DNA from: Oscillospiraceae bacterium
GTDB lineage: Bacteria > Bacillota > Clostridia > Oscillospirales > Oscillospiraceae
Assembly: GCA_015067615.1 (NCBI GenBank)
Contig: SVMD01000002.1
Span: 143,170 to 207,169, forward strand
Length of the DNA stretch: 64,000 nt
Direction of reading: 5' to 3'
Below, piece by piece: positions 36,424 through 44,965 of this stretch. Each line of letters opens with the position of its first letter. The stretch's first letter is position 1. The notes below the pieces were generated by a model, which had not been told where the DNA came from, did not search any database, and saw only the letters and a list, made by a program, of their open reading frames with translations. The position numbers were made by a program, and so were the translations under genes.

Positions 36424-36627
36424 GATAATTATCGTTTAGAGTAGCACCCTTTCGTAGGGCGGGGTCATGACCCCGCCGACCAGGTGATGAAATTGCTGTG
36501 CAAAAAAAGATGAACAATCCAAGATTGTAACATATGACCTGCCACTCAGCAGAATTGGTGCTTCGGCGGGCTCATGAGCCCGCCCTACAAAGGCGTATGG
36601 AATTCGTCTGCTAAACGATAATTCATC
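36424..36627. repeat. Composite element: family A ends with family C arms inside (copy 7)
   Basis: Ends are GATAATTATCGTTTA (36424-36438) and TAAACGATAATTCATC (36612-36627). Inside, 36454-36480 equals the 27-base left arm at 3094-3120, and the inverse at 36563-36588 has two compensating changes (GGGCTCATGAGCCC). The compensating pair suggests selection for the fold or copying of a folded arm. Confidence 0.8.
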
Positions 36628-36639
36628 ACACCCAAAAGG

Positions 36640-36667
36640 AACCGCCGCTGAAATTTCAGCGGCGGTT
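36640..36667 (-). terminator. Terminator of the DegV gene
   Basis: AACCGCCGCTGA and its exact complement with minimal loop; on the minus strand it is followed by CCTTTTGGG. Confidence 0.75.
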
Positions 36668-36678
36668 GGCGCATATAG

Positions 36679-37515
36679 TTATTCCATCACATACTGCACA
36701 GCCAGGCAGCCGGGGCCGCCCTGGGTGATGAAGGCGGGGCTCAGGTCCACCACCTCAATGCTGGCGCCAGGCAGGGCCTCGGTCAGCTTCTTCACCGTCA
36801 GCTCCACCTTGTCAGGCCGGGCAGCGTGGGCGATGTACACCTTCCAGCCTGCGCCGATGCCCTTTTTCTGGAGGGCTTCGGCCACATACTTGATGGCGGC
36901 GCTGTAGCCCCGGCGGATGGAGGCGATGGTCAGACGGCAGCCGTCGTCGGTCTGGGTCATGATGGGGGCCAGATTGGCCATCTTGCCCACATGGGACACC
37001 AGGGGGGAGAGTCGTCCGCCCCGACGCAGGTAGTCAAAATCCGCGGGGATCAGGTAGCTCTTGGCGGAGTCTATCCGCTTGCCCAGCCAGGCCAGGATCT
37101 TTTCCAGGGTCTCACCGGACTTGGCCATTTCCAGAGCCTTCTGGACCATGTAGCGGTGGGGACCGCAGAGGGTCCGGGTGTTGACCACGGTGATGTCGGC
37201 GGAATTGTCACAGAGTTCCGCGGCGGCCACGGCGCTGCGGTAGGTGCCGGAGAGGCCGTCGGCCATGGCGATGTTCAGAATGGGCTCCCCGGAGAACTCC
37301 TCATACAGGTCCGACACCTCGCCGATGGCAGGCTGGCTGGAGGTGGGCATATGGCCCTGGTTGATGATATCCACGAACTGCCGGGCGCTGATCTCCTCAA
37401 ATTCCCGGTAGGTCTTGCCCGCGATGGTCACGGACAGGGGGGACACGGCGAAGCCCGCCTCCCGGGCCTGGGTGGGGGAATAGAGAGTGGAGGAATCGGA
37501 AATGATACGAACCAT
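36679..37515 (-). CDS. DegV family fatty acid-binding protein
   Basis: DegV/FakB proteins bind fatty acids for phosphorylation by FakA. The 278-residue product shows IISDSSTLYSPTQAREAG at the start, PTSSQPAIGEVSDLYEEF, and MADGLSGTYRSAVAAAEL, all family motifs. The Ser/Thr contacts in SSQP and GLSGTY are kept. ATG at 37515 has AAAGGAGAAA upstream. No fakA is in the window, but plsY, which uses acyl-phosphate, lies 1.8 kb away. Monocistronic. Confidence 0.92.
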   Translation of the reverse strand: MVRIISDSSTLYSPTQAREAGFAVSPLSVTIAGKTYREFEEISARQFVDIINQGHMPTSSQPAIGEVSDLYEEFSGEPILNIAMADGLSGTYRSAVAAAELCDNSADITVVNTRTLCGPHRYMVQKALEMAKSGETLEKILAWLGKRIDSAKSYLIPADFDYLRRGGRLSPLVSHVGKMANLAPIMTQTDDGCRLTIASIRRGYSAAIKYVAEALQKKGIGAGWKVYIAHAARPDKVELTVKKLTEALPGASIEVVDLSPAFITQGGPGCLAVQYVME

Positions 37516-37571
37516 AAGGTTTCTCCTTTTCTGGAGCCGAAATGACAACTTTCGACATAAATTACACTTTT

Positions 37572-37600
37572 ATTCTAACCGATGGACACTGTGCTGTCAA
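37572..37600 (-). promoter_or_regulatory. Promoter of the DegV gene
   Basis: Minus strand: TTGACA (37600-37595), 17-base spacer, TAGAAT (37577-37572). Confidence 0.8.
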
Positions 37601-37629
37601 CTTGAAAGAGAGTCAATTCTATGCCGGAA

Positions 37630-37658
37630 TTGACAAGGAACGGCAAAATTCCTATAAT
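37630..37658 (+). promoter_or_regulatory. Promoter of the flavin reductase-like gene
   Basis: TTGACA (37630-37635), 17-base spacer, TATAAT (37653-37658), a consensus promoter. Confidence 0.88.
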
Positions 37659-37692
37659 AAAAATATCCAGAAACCCATATGAGGTGAATATT

Positions 37693-38193
37693 ATGAAAGA
37701 AATTCCCGTTTCCATGCTGAATCTGAACCCCTATGAAAAGATCGCCAAAGAGTGGATGCTCTGCACCGCCGGCGGGGAGGGAAATTACAACACCATGACC
37801 TGCTCCTGGGGCCACCTGGGCAGCCTCTGGAACCAGCCCACGGCCATCTGCTATGTGCGGCCCCAGCGCTATACCCGGCAGTTCATCGACCGGGAGGAAA
37901 AGTACACCCTCTGCTTCTTCCCGGCGGAGTACAAAAGGGCCCTGGGCTACCTGGGCACCGTCTCCGGCCGGGATGAGGACAAGGTTGCATCTGCTGGTCT
38001 GACCCCTGTCCATGAGGCGGGCGTGACCTACTTCGCCGAAGCCTCCCTGGTGCTGGTCTGCCGGACCCTGTATCAGGCCCCGCTGAAGGAGGAATGCTTC
38101 CGGGACAAGGCGGTCATGGACAAAATGTATCCTGAGAAGGATTTCCATGACCTGTACATCGGCGCCATTGAAAAGGTGCTGGTAAAGGAATAA
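37693..38193 (+). CDS. Flavin reductase-like (FMN split-barrel) protein
   Basis: This 166-residue protein has the flavin reductase-like pattern NTMTCSWGHLGSLWNQPTAI, YVRPQRYTRQFIDREEKYTL and CFFPAEYKRALGYLGTVSGR. Such proteins reduce or bind FMN; many Clostridial members are uncharacterised. ATG at 37693 follows GAGGTGA. It is transcribed alone from a consensus promoter and ended by a strong terminator. It is not closely related to the flavin reductase at 12129. Confidence 0.85.
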   Translation: MKEIPVSMLNLNPYEKIAKEWMLCTAGGEGNYNTMTCSWGHLGSLWNQPTAICYVRPQRYTRQFIDREEKYTLCFFPAEYKRALGYLGTVSGRDEDKVASAGLTPVHEAGVTYFAEASLVLVCRTLYQAPLKEECFRDKAVMDKMYPEKDFHDLYIGAIEKVLVKE

Positions 38194-38195
38194 GC

Positions 38196-38224
38196 AAAAG
38201 GCCGCCCCCAGGGGCGGCCTTTTG
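38196..38224 (+). terminator. Rho-independent terminator
   Basis: AAAAGGCCGCCCC, CA loop, GGGGCGGCCTTTT. Confidence 0.93.
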
Positions 38225-38233
38225 GATGAAAGC

Positions 38234-38418
38234 GGTAAATTATCGTTTACATTAGAAACTTGGCTCCCCCTCTGGGGGAGCTGGCACCGCCTTTGGCGGT
38301 GACTGAGAGGGAAAAAGACGTTACGACACCCTCTCCGTCAGTCCTTCGGACTGCCACCTCTCCCAAAGGGAGAGGCAAGGCGCCTTCGGCGTGTTGGTTC
38401 GCAAAACGATCATTTATC
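38234..38418. repeat. Palindromic intergenic element, TIR family A (copy 8)
   Basis: GGTAAATTATCGTTTA and AAAACGATCATTTATC are the ends. The interior from GCTCCCCCTCTGGGGGAGC to GGCGCCTTCGGCG is almost identical to copy 9 at 44744-44928 (a few substitutions in about 175 bases), so one is a recent copy of the other. Confidence 0.88.
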
Positions 38419-38473
38419 GCACCGGAAAAAAGCAAAACAGGGAAAAAATATCCGCTTTTCCCGGAAATAATGC

Positions 38474-38502
38474 TTGACATTTTTGTTACTGTCATATAAA
38501 AT
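38474..38502 (+). promoter_or_regulatory. rpsF operon promoter
   Basis: TTGACA (38474-38479), 17-base spacer, TAAAAT (38497-38502). Confidence 0.85.
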
Positions 38503-38506
38503 AAAC

Positions 38507-38564
38507 TGGTCTGCGAATGCGGACAACTCTTTGCTCCCGGCGCGACCGGGGGCCATTCAGACCA
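38507..38564 (+). promoter_or_regulatory. Candidate S6:S18-binding leader of the rpsF operon
   Basis: TGGTCTG (38507-38513) pairs with CAGACCA (38558-38564) to enclose a GC-rich inner hairpin with a CCG-containing segment. The rpsF leader is a known autoregulatory site for the S6:S18 complex; position and CCG fit, but I could not verify the full motif. Confidence 0.5.
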
Positions 38565-38582
38565 TAAGGAGGTGCAATCAAC

Positions 38583-38879
38583 ATGGCTAAGATCACCGGT
38601 AAGTACGAGGTGCTCTACATCATCGACCCCGCTCAGGGCGAGGAGGGCATCGCAGCACTTGTGGAAAAGTTCAAGGCAATGGTGGAGGCGGAGGGTACTC
38701 TGTCCAACATTGATGAGTGGGGCAAGCGTCGCCTGGCTTACGAAATCAATGACCTGACCGAGGGCTACTACGTTCTGATGAACTTCGAGTCCAAGCCCGA
38801 GTTCCCTGCAGAGCTGGAGCGTGTGATGAAGATCACCGAAGGCGTCCTGCGCTGCCTGACCACCGCTGTGGAGGAGTAA
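38583..38879 (+). CDS. rpsF: Ribosomal protein S6
   Basis: S6 binds the 30S platform with S18. The 98-residue product shows YEVLYIIDPAQGEEGIAALV, the strand GTLSNIDEWGKRRLAYEIND and EGYYVLMNFESKPEFPAELE, which match S6 throughout. AAGGAGGTG precedes the ATG. It heads the standard rpsF-ssb-rpsR operon. Confidence 0.97.
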   Translation: MAKITGKYEVLYIIDPAQGEEGIAALVEKFKAMVEAEGTLSNIDEWGKRRLAYEINDLTEGYYVLMNFESKPEFPAELERVMKITEGVLRCLTTAVEE

Positions 38880-38883
38880 TTTT

Positions 38884-39408
38884 ATGCTCAACCACATCGT
38901 CATCATGGGTCGTCTGACCCGTGACCCCGAACTTCGCCGTACCGGCAGCGGCATCGCCGTTGCCAGCTTTACCGTGGCTGTCGACCGTGACTTCGGCGGC
39001 AGAGACGGCGGCGAAAAGGAAACCGACTTCATCGACTGCGTGGCTTGGCGTCAGACCGGCGAGTTTGTCTCCAAGTATTTCACCAAGGGTTCCATGATCG
39101 TGGTTTCCGGTCGGCTCCAGATCCGCAACTGGACCGACAAGGACGGCAATAAGCGTCGCACCGCAGAAGTCGTTGCCGACAACTGCTACTTCGGCGAGAG
39201 CAAGCGTTCCAACGAGGGCAATTCCTCCTACGGTGGCAACACCTACGGCGGTAATTCCTACGGCGGCAACAGCTACGGTAATAACAATTACGGTGGCAAT
39301 AATTACAATGCTCCCGCTCCCAGCTACGGCGGCTACAATGCCCCCGCTGCTGCTCCCGCATCCGATTTCGCGATGCTGGATGACGATGACGCCCAGCTGC
39401 CCTTCTAA
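38884..39408 (+). CDS. ssb: Single-stranded DNA-binding protein
   Basis: SSB coats single-stranded DNA in replication and repair. The 174-residue protein has an OB fold (MLNHIVIMGRLTRDPELRRT, DFIDCVAWRQTGEFVSKYF, GSMIVVSGRLQIRNWTD), then a flexible linker of Gly/Asn/Tyr repeats (GGNSYGG-like units). It ends with the acidic protein-interaction tip DDDDAQLPF. It lies four bases after rpsF. The linker repeats are also visible as imperfect DNA repeats at 39230-39320. Confidence 0.97.
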   Translation: MLNHIVIMGRLTRDPELRRTGSGIAVASFTVAVDRDFGGRDGGEKETDFIDCVAWRQTGEFVSKYFTKGSMIVVSGRLQIRNWTDKDGNKRRTAEVVADNCYFGESKRSNEGNSSYGGNTYGGNSYGGNSYGNNNYGGNNYNAPAPSYGGYNAPAAAPASDFAMLDDDDAQLPF

Positions 39409-39451
39409 GAACTTGAAACTTTTCTACTAAACTTACAAGGAGGGAAAACCC

Positions 39452-39688
39452 ATGGCTGAACAGCGTGCAATGCGTCCCCGCAAGCGCAAGAAGGTCTGTG
39501 CCTTCTGCGTGGATAAGGTGACCGCTATCGATTACAAGGACACCGCAAAGCTCCGCCGTTACCTGTCCGAGCGCGGCAAGATCCTGCCCCGCCGTACCAC
39601 CGGTACCTGCGCAGCTCACCAGCGCAACCTGACCACCGCTATCAAGCGTGCCCGTCAGATCGCTCTGCTGCCCTACGTTGCTGACTAA
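39452..39688 (+). CDS. rpsR: Ribosomal protein S18
   Basis: S18 partners S6 on the small subunit. The 78-residue product has [40 protein letters not shown] and a closing [14 protein letters not shown], all family signature. The cysteine pair CAFC marks the zinc-type S18. AAGGAGGG precedes the start; a terminator follows. Confidence 0.97.
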   Translation: MAEQRAMRPRKRKKVCAFCVDKVTAIDYKDTAKLRRYLSERGKILPRRTTGTCAAHQRNLTTAIKRARQIALLPYVAD

Positions 39689-39699
39689 TGACTGCATCA

Positions 39700-39736
39700 C
39701 AGCCCCGAAGCTTACCGCTTCGGGGCTGTTTTTTTC
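39700..39736 (+). terminator. Terminator of the rpsF operon
   Basis: CAGCCCCGAAG stem, short loop, CTTCGGGGCTG, then at least seven T. Confidence 0.93.
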
Positions 39737-39839
39737 TCCCCAGAAATCCCATAAAAAAGACAATTCAGGAAAAGTTGGAATATTTTGAACTGTTTTGTCT
39801 TGAACTATCTTAAAAAAACGGAAAATTTCATATTTTATC

Positions 39840-39868
39840 TTGCTTTTTATCTTCCAGTGCCTTACAAT
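39840..39868 (+). promoter_or_regulatory. Promoter of the MATE gene
   Basis: TTGCTT (39840-39845), 17-base spacer, TACAAT (39863-39868). The AT-rich stretch before it (39740-39839) shows no other feature. Confidence 0.65.
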
Positions 39869-39902
39869 GATACTATCTGAAATACCGAAAGGAGTCTTTT
39901 TT

Positions 39903-41282
39903 ATGGCATCCAAACCCCAACAGGATATGGGCACCGGCTCTGTCAAGAAGCTGATGGTCAAAATGGCCGTTCCGGCCCTGGTGGGCCAGGTGGTCAACCT
40001 GCTGTATAACATCGTCGACCGTATCTACATCGGCCACATCCCCGAGATCGGCGGTCTCGCCCTGACGGGCGTGGGCCTGTTCACCCCCATCCTCATGCTG
40101 ATCACCGCTTCCGCCATGCTGGCCGGCGCCGGCGGCGCCCCCCGGGCAGCCATCGCCATGGGCCAGGGCAACAAGGAGGACGCGGAGAAGATCCTGGGCA
40201 ACTGCTTCACCGTGCTGATGATCCTGGCTGTGATCCTCACCGGCGCGTTCTATGTTGCCTGTCCCACGCTGCTGCGGCTCTTCGGTGCCTCTGATGTGAC
40301 ACTGCCCTATGCCGTGACCTACGCCCGGATCTATGTTGTCGGCAGCGTATTCGTGCTGATCGTCATGGGCATGAATACCTTCATCACCACCCAGGGCTTT
40401 GCCAATATTTCCATGCTCACCACCGTCATCGGCGCGGGCATCAACATCATTCTGGACCCCATCCTGATCTTCGTCCTTGATATGGGTGTTGCCGGTGCTG
40501 CCATCGCCACCGTGATCAGCCAGGCTGTCTCCGCCGTGTGGATCCTGCTGTTCCTCACCGGCAAGAAGACCATCCTGAAGCTGAAGGTGCCCAATCTGAA
40601 GCTGGAAAAGCGGATCATTATGCCCTGCCTGGGCCTGGGCATCTCCTCCTTCATCATGGTCTCCACCGAGAGTATCCTGTCTATTTCCTTCACCTCCTCT
40701 CTGGCCCGGTTCGGCGGCGACGTGGCCGTTGGCGCCATGACCGTGCTGACCTCCATCAATCAGCTGATCACCATGCCCCTGTCCGGCGTCTGCCAGGGCG
40801 GCCAGCCCCTGATCTCCTTCAACTACGGCGCCAAGAAGTACGACCGGGTGAAGGAAGCTTTCTTCTGCCAGTTCGGCGTCTGCGTTGCCTACACCACCGC
40901 CTTCTGGGCACTGCTGATGTTCCTGCCCAAGGTCTTTGCCGGTATCTTCACCAGCGACATGGCCCTTGTGGACTACACTGCCTGGGCACTGCGGATCTTC
41001 CTGGCCTGCGGCTTCTCCGTTGGCTTCCAGATCTCCTGCCAGCAGGCCTTCATGGCTCTGGGTCAGGCCAAGATCTCCCTGGTCATGGCGCTGCTGCGTA
41101 AGGTGATCCTGCTGATCCCTCTGATCTTCATTCTGCCCCTGTTCTTCCAGCCTGAGAACAAGGCTTTCGCCGTGTTCCTGGCAGAGCCCATTTCCGACAT
41201 CATTGCCGCCGCTGTCACCACCTTCATGTTCTTCCGCTTCTTCATCAAGATGCTGAAAGAGGGCAAGGCACAGCAGCAGTAA
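39903..41282 (+). CDS. MATE family efflux transporter
   Basis: MATE pumps export cationic drugs or metabolites using Na+ or H+. The 459-residue protein has twelve predicted helices; the two-fold family pattern is seen in PALVGQVVNLLYNIVDRIYIG with GAGGAPRAAIAMGQGNKEDA in the first half, and MPLSGVCQGGQPLISFNYGA in the second. ATG at 39903 follows AAAGGAG. The gene is monocistronic. Substrate unknown. Confidence 0.92.
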   Translation: MASKPQQDMGTGSVKKLMVKMAVPALVGQVVNLLYNIVDRIYIGHIPEIGGLALTGVGLFTPILMLITASAMLAGAGGAPRAAIAMGQGNKEDAEKILGNCFTVLMILAVILTGAFYVACPTLLRLFGASDVTLPYAVTYARIYVVGSVFVLIVMGMNTFITTQGFANISMLTTVIGAGINIILDPILIFVLDMGVAGAAIATVISQAVSAVWILLFLTGKKTILKLKVPNLKLEKRIIMPCLGLGISSFIMVSTESILSISFTSSLARFGGDVAVGAMTVLTSINQLITMPLSGVCQGGQPLISFNYGAKKYDRVKEAFFCQFGVCVAYTTAFWALLMFLPKVFAGIFTSDMALVDYTAWALRIFLACGFSVGFQISCQQAFMALGQAKISLVMALLRKVILLIPLIFILPLFFQPENKAFAVFLAEPISDIIAAAVTTFMFFRFFIKMLKEGKAQQQ

Positions 41283-41294
41283 CCATACTTCCCG

Positions 41295-41326
41295 CGGGCG
41301 CACCGTTCGGTGCGCCCGTTTCGTTT
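41295..41326 (+). terminator. Terminator after the MATE gene
   Basis: CGGGCGCACCG and CGGTGCGCCCG with a TT loop, then TTTCGTTTTTT. Confidence 0.88.
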
Positions 41327-41341
41327 TTTCTTGGGAATTTG

Positions 41342-41370
41342 TTGAACACAGGAAAAAGTTATGGTATAAA
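41342..41370 (+). promoter_or_regulatory. Promoter of the OYE-type reductase gene
   Basis: TTGAAC (41342-41347), 17-base spacer, TATAAA (41365-41370). Confidence 0.7.
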
Positions 41371-41406
41371 AGTATCAGAAAACAAATATGAAAGGGGATC
41401 CCCAAT

Positions 41407-43419
41407 ATGTCCAAGAATTCTCCGCTGCTTCAGCCCATCAAGGTTGGCAATCTGACCCTCAAGAACCGCATCATGTTCCCCCCTCTGACCACCGGTTACG
41501 AGGAACGGGACGGTTCCATCGGCACCAGAAGCCTGGCCTTCTATGAGCGGCTGGCCAAGGGCGGCACCGCCTATGTGGTCATCGGCGACGTGGCTCCCGT
41601 TATGACCGCTTCTCCCACCCCCAAGCTCTGCGACGACCGGCAGATCCCCGCCTTCAAGGCCCTGGCCGATACCCTGCACAAGTACGACTGCAAGGTGGCC
41701 CTGCAGATATTCCACCCCGAGTACGATGTTCCCGGCGTGGGCCGGCTGATCATGCTCTCCCGGAAGGCCGCTATGGAGGCCCAGGAGGCCAAGGCCAAGG
41801 GCGATATGGAAACCTTCGGCGCCAAGATGGCCGAATCCGGTAAGATCAGCAAGGAGGCCTACGCCAAGCTCCACCACGACATGCAGCACTTTGTCAGCGA
41901 GGCCACCGCAGACCAGCTGAATCAGATCAAGGCCGCCATCGCCGCCTCCTGCCGCCGGGCTCAGGAGGCAGGTATCGACGCCATCGAGGTCCACGGCGAC
42001 CGTCTGCTGGGCTCCCTGTGCTCTCCTCTGCTGAACCACAGAACCGATGCTTACGGCGGCGCCTTTGAAAACCGTGTCCGCTACGCTCTGGAAGTGGTTG
42101 CCGCCATGAAGGAGGCCGCTCCCGGCATGATGATCGAGTATAAGCTCCCCATCATCACCAAGAATCCCGACGGCTCCGACCGGGGCAAGGGCGGTCTGCA
42201 TCCTGCAGAAGCCATTGAGTTTGCCAAGCTCCTGGAGCAGGCAGGCGTGGACATGATCCAGGTGGCCCAGGCCAACCACACCGGCAACATGGCCGATACC
42301 ATTCCTCCCATGGGCACCCGGGAGTGCAGCTGGGTCATCGATGTGACCCGGGACGTGAAGAACGTGGTCTCCATTCCCGTGGCCGCTGTGGGCAAGGTGC
42401 TGACCGTGGAGAACGGCGAGGCAATCGTAAATTACGGCGATGCCGACATCATCGGCTACGGCCGCAGCCTGGTCTGCGATCCCGATATCGCCCTGAAGAT
42501 CGAGCGGGACGAGCCCATCCGGGAGTGCCTGAACTGCAACAAGGGCTGCGTGGACGCCATCCAGAACCGCAAGTACATCACCTGCGTCCTGAACGCCGAA
42601 AACGGCGAGGAAGCCACCGTGTTTATTAAGCCTTCCGAGGAAAAGAAGCATGTGGTGATCCTGGGCGCCGGTATCGCCGGTCTGGAAGCTGCCCGTGTGG
42701 CAGCGCTTCGTGGTTTCACCGTGGATGTGTACGAAAAGGCCGATGAGATCGGTGGCCAGATCCACCTGGCAGCTGTGCCTCCCAGAAAGGACGAGATCCT
42801 GCGCTCCATCGAGTACTATGCCTCCATCCTGCCTGCCCTGGGTGTGAATATCCACCTGAACGCTGAGGCAACCGTGGAAGAGATGAATGCAGCCGATGCC
42901 GTCATCGTGGCTGTGGGCGCTCACGATATGTCCCTGCCCATCCCCGGCGCCGACGCTGAGAACGTGGTGTCCTCCTGGGATGTGCTTTCCGGTGCTGCGG
43001 TGGCCAAGGGCCACTGCGTGGTCATCGGCGGCGGCCTGGTGGGCACCGAGACCGCAGAATACCTGCTGGAAAAGGGCTGCACCGTGACCATCGTGGAGAT
43101 GTTGGACAAGATCGCAAACGGCGAGTCCTCCACCATCCTGCCCACCATCATGGCAGACTTCGCCAAGCACAACGTCCAGCAGCTGGTGAACACCAAGGTT
43201 CTGGCCATTGAAGGCGGCGCTGTCAAGGCCCAGAAGGGCGAGGAAGAAATCGTGATTCCCTGCGATACCGTGGTCATGGCCGTGGGCTCCAAGAAGAACG
43301 TCATTGACCTGGCCGGTGTTACCGTGCCCGTTGTCTACGCAGGCGACTGCTCCGGCGAACGCACCGCCGGCATTCTGGAAGCCATCCGCGGCGGCTATCA
43401 CGCAGCCAACAACCTGTAA
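41407..43419 (+). CDS. Old Yellow Enzyme-type NADH:flavin oxidoreductase/enoate reductase
   Basis: This 670-residue enzyme belongs to the 2,4-dienoyl-CoA reductase/2-enoate reductase/BaiCD group that reduces activated C=C bonds. The N-terminal FMN TIM barrel (KVGNLTLKNRIMFPPLTTGY, IEVHGDRLLGSL, NHRTDAYGGAFENRVRY) is followed by a 4Fe-4S binding cysteine set in CLNCNKGCVDAI with a later Cys in YITCVLN. Next come FAD (VVILGAGIAGLEAARVAALR) and NADH (VVIGGGLVGTETAEYLLEK) folds. It is anaerobic by design. It is transcribed alone; the substrate is unknown. Bile-acid or enoate activity would be guesswork. Confidence 0.9.
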   Translation: MSKNSPLLQPIKVGNLTLKNRIMFPPLTTGYEERDGSIGTRSLAFYERLAKGGTAYVVIGDVAPVMTASPTPKLCDDRQIPAFKALADTLHKYDCKVALQIFHPEYDVPGVGRLIMLSRKAAMEAQEAKAKGDMETFGAKMAESGKISKEAYAKLHHDMQHFVSEATADQLNQIKAAIAASCRRAQEAGIDAIEVHGDRLLGSLCSPLLNHRTDAYGGAFENRVRYALEVVAAMKEAAPGMMIEYKLPIITKNPDGSDRGKGGLHPAEAIEFAKLLEQAGVDMIQVAQANHTGNMADTIPPMGTRECSWVIDVTRDVKNVVSIPVAAVGKVLTVENGEAIVNYGDADIIGYGRSLVCDPDIALKIERDEPIRECLNCNKGCVDAIQNRKYITCVLNAENGEEATVFIKPSEEKKHVVILGAGIAGLEAARVAALRGFTVDVYEKADEIGGQIHLAAVPPRKDEILRSIEYYASILPALGVNIHLNAEATVEEMNAADAVIVAVGAHDMSLPIPGADAENVVSSWDVLSGAAVAKGHCVVIGGGLVGTETAEYLLEKGCTVTIVEMLDKIANGESSTILPTIMADFAKHNVQQLVNTKVLAIEGGAVKAQKGEEEIVIPCDTVVMAVGSKKNVIDLAGVTVPVVYAGDCSGERTAGILEAIRGGYHAANNL

Positions 43420-43430
43420 GTTCCTTAACA

Positions 43431-43460
43431 AAAAAGACGCCCCGCCGGGGCGTCTTTTTT
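43431..43460 (+). terminator. Rho-independent terminator
   Basis: AAAAAGACGCCCC, short CGCC loop, GGGGCGTCTTTTTT. Confidence 0.93.
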
Positions 43461-43514
43461 CTTCCCTTTTTCGCCCTTCGGTGGTAAACTGAAAAGAAAA
43501 ACGAGGTGGCAGCC

Positions 43515-44735
43515 ATGGACAAATCCTTCCATATCCACAACCGTGCCCGGCTGGGGGCCCTGATGGAGCCCAACAGCGCGGCCCTGATCTTCTCCGGCAA
43601 TGAGCTGAACCGCAGCGCCGACGCCTATCATCTCTTTGCGGCGGACCGGAATTTTGTGTATCTGACCGGCATCGAACAGAAGCAGAGCATCCTGCTGATT
43701 CAGAAAGGGGAGGAGGGCGCCCTGTCCCAGCGGCTGTACCTGCTGCCCCGGGACCTGATGGCCGAGCGCTGGACCGGACGGCGGCTGAGCCCGGAGAAGG
43801 CCGCAGATATCAGCGGCATCGCCAATATCCGCTCCACAGAGGAGTTTGCGGGTGACTTTGCTGCCCTGGAATTTGATAAGCTGTACCTGGACCTGTTCAA
43901 AAACCGGGAAAGCGACTATGACCGCCCGGCCCACCTGTTTGCCGGGGCCCATCCCCAGCTGATGGTTGAGAATCTGGAACCGAAGCTGCGAAAGCTGCGG
44001 ACCATCAAGCAGAAGTGCGAAATCGAAGCCCTGCGCAGGGCCGAGGAGATGACCAAAGCGGGCATCCTTGCCATGATGCGCGCCTCCAAACCCGGCATGT
44101 ACGAATACCAGTATAAGGCGGAATTCGACCGGGCCCTGGGCCAGTTCGGCCCCGCCCCGGCGGGCTTCCAGTCCATTATCTCCGCAGGCGCCAACAATTT
44201 CTGCATCCACTACGACGCCTACACCGGCCGGGCCCAGGATGGGGACATGGTCCTCAACGATGTGGGTGCCCAGTGGGATGGGCTCATCGTGGACGTGTCC
44301 CGGGGCTGGCCATGCAATGGCAAGTTCACGGAAAAGCAGCGGCTCCTCTACGAATGCGCTCTGAAAACCTCCAATTATCTGTTCTCGATCATCCGCCCCG
44401 GCATGAAGATGCGGGATGTGGACGCCACCATCCGCAGCTACAACGCCAAACTGCTGGTGCAGGCCGGGGTCATGGAATCGGAGAGCCAGGTGGGCACCTA
44501 CATGTGGCACGGCGGCGCCCACCACATCGGCTGGGACGTCCACGACATGGTGGAAATGCCCGAGATTCTGGCGCCGGGCATGGTGTTCTGCGTGGATGTG
44601 GGCATCTACCATGAGGCCTGGGGCATCGGCTTCCGCCTGGAGGACAACTGCCTGGTGACGGAGGAGGGCTGCGAGAACCTCTCCGCCGCCATCCCCCGGA
44701 CCATCGAAGAAATCGAAGCCGTTATGGCAAAATAA
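43515..44735 (+). CDS. M24B family aminopeptidase P-like protein
   Basis: The 406-residue protein has the creatinase N-domain (NSAALIFSGNELNRSADAYH, NFVYLTGIEQ) and a pita-bread M24 domain typical of Xaa-Pro aminopeptidases. Metal ligands seen are Asp in NDVGA, Asp in VDVSRGWP, His in HHIGWDVHD and Glu in RLEDNCLV. The usual Glu of the EPGIY motif is Asp here (CVDVGIY), an unusual change of a bridging ligand. Activity could be altered. GAGGTGG supports ATG 43515 over GTG 43506. No clear promoter; it is separated by a terminator from the gene before. Confidence 0.85.
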   Translation: MDKSFHIHNRARLGALMEPNSAALIFSGNELNRSADAYHLFAADRNFVYLTGIEQKQSILLIQKGEEGALSQRLYLLPRDLMAERWTGRRLSPEKAADISGIANIRSTEEFAGDFAALEFDKLYLDLFKNRESDYDRPAHLFAGAHPQLMVENLEPKLRKLRTIKQKCEIEALRRAEEMTKAGILAMMRASKPGMYEYQYKAEFDRALGQFGPAPAGFQSIISAGANNFCIHYDAYTGRAQDGDMVLNDVGAQWDGLIVDVSRGWPCNGKFTEKQRLLYECALKTSNYLFSIIRPGMKMRDVDATIRSYNAKLLVQAGVMESESQVGTYMWHGGAHHIGWDVHDMVEMPEILAPGMVFCVDVGIYHEAWGIGFRLEDNCLVTEEGCENLSAAIPRTIEEIEAVMAK

Positions 44736-44743
44736 ACTGCTGC

Positions 44744-44928
44744 GGAAAATGATCGTTTATATTAGAAACTTGGCTCCCCCAGTGGGGGAGCTGGCACCGC
44801 CTTTGGCGGTGACTGAGAGGGCAAAAGACGTTACGACACCCTCTCCGTCAGTCCTTCGGACTGCCACCTCTCCCAAAGGGAGAGGCAAGGCGCCTTCGGC
44901 GTGTTGGTTCGCAAAACGATCATTTACA
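44744..44928. repeat. Palindromic intergenic element, TIR family A (copy 9)
   Basis: Ends GGAAAATGATCGTTTA and AAAACGATCATTTAC. It is nearly identical to copy 8 at 38234-38418, in the same orientation. The left end begins nine bases after the M24 stop codon. Confidence 0.88.
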
Positions 44929-44965
44929 CTTTCCATCACACTACAATCTGCAAAGGAGAAAGCCT

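Noticed and set aside
39740..39900. A riboswitch ahead of the MATE gene
   Set aside because: The region is AT-rich and promoter-bearing, but no guanidine, preQ1 or other riboswitch motif or terminator fold was found.
41359..43431. A 690-codon minus-strand frame opposite the OYE-type reductase
   Set aside because: Same shadow effect; the composition is low-complexity Gly/His/Val and there is no ribosome binding site or motif.
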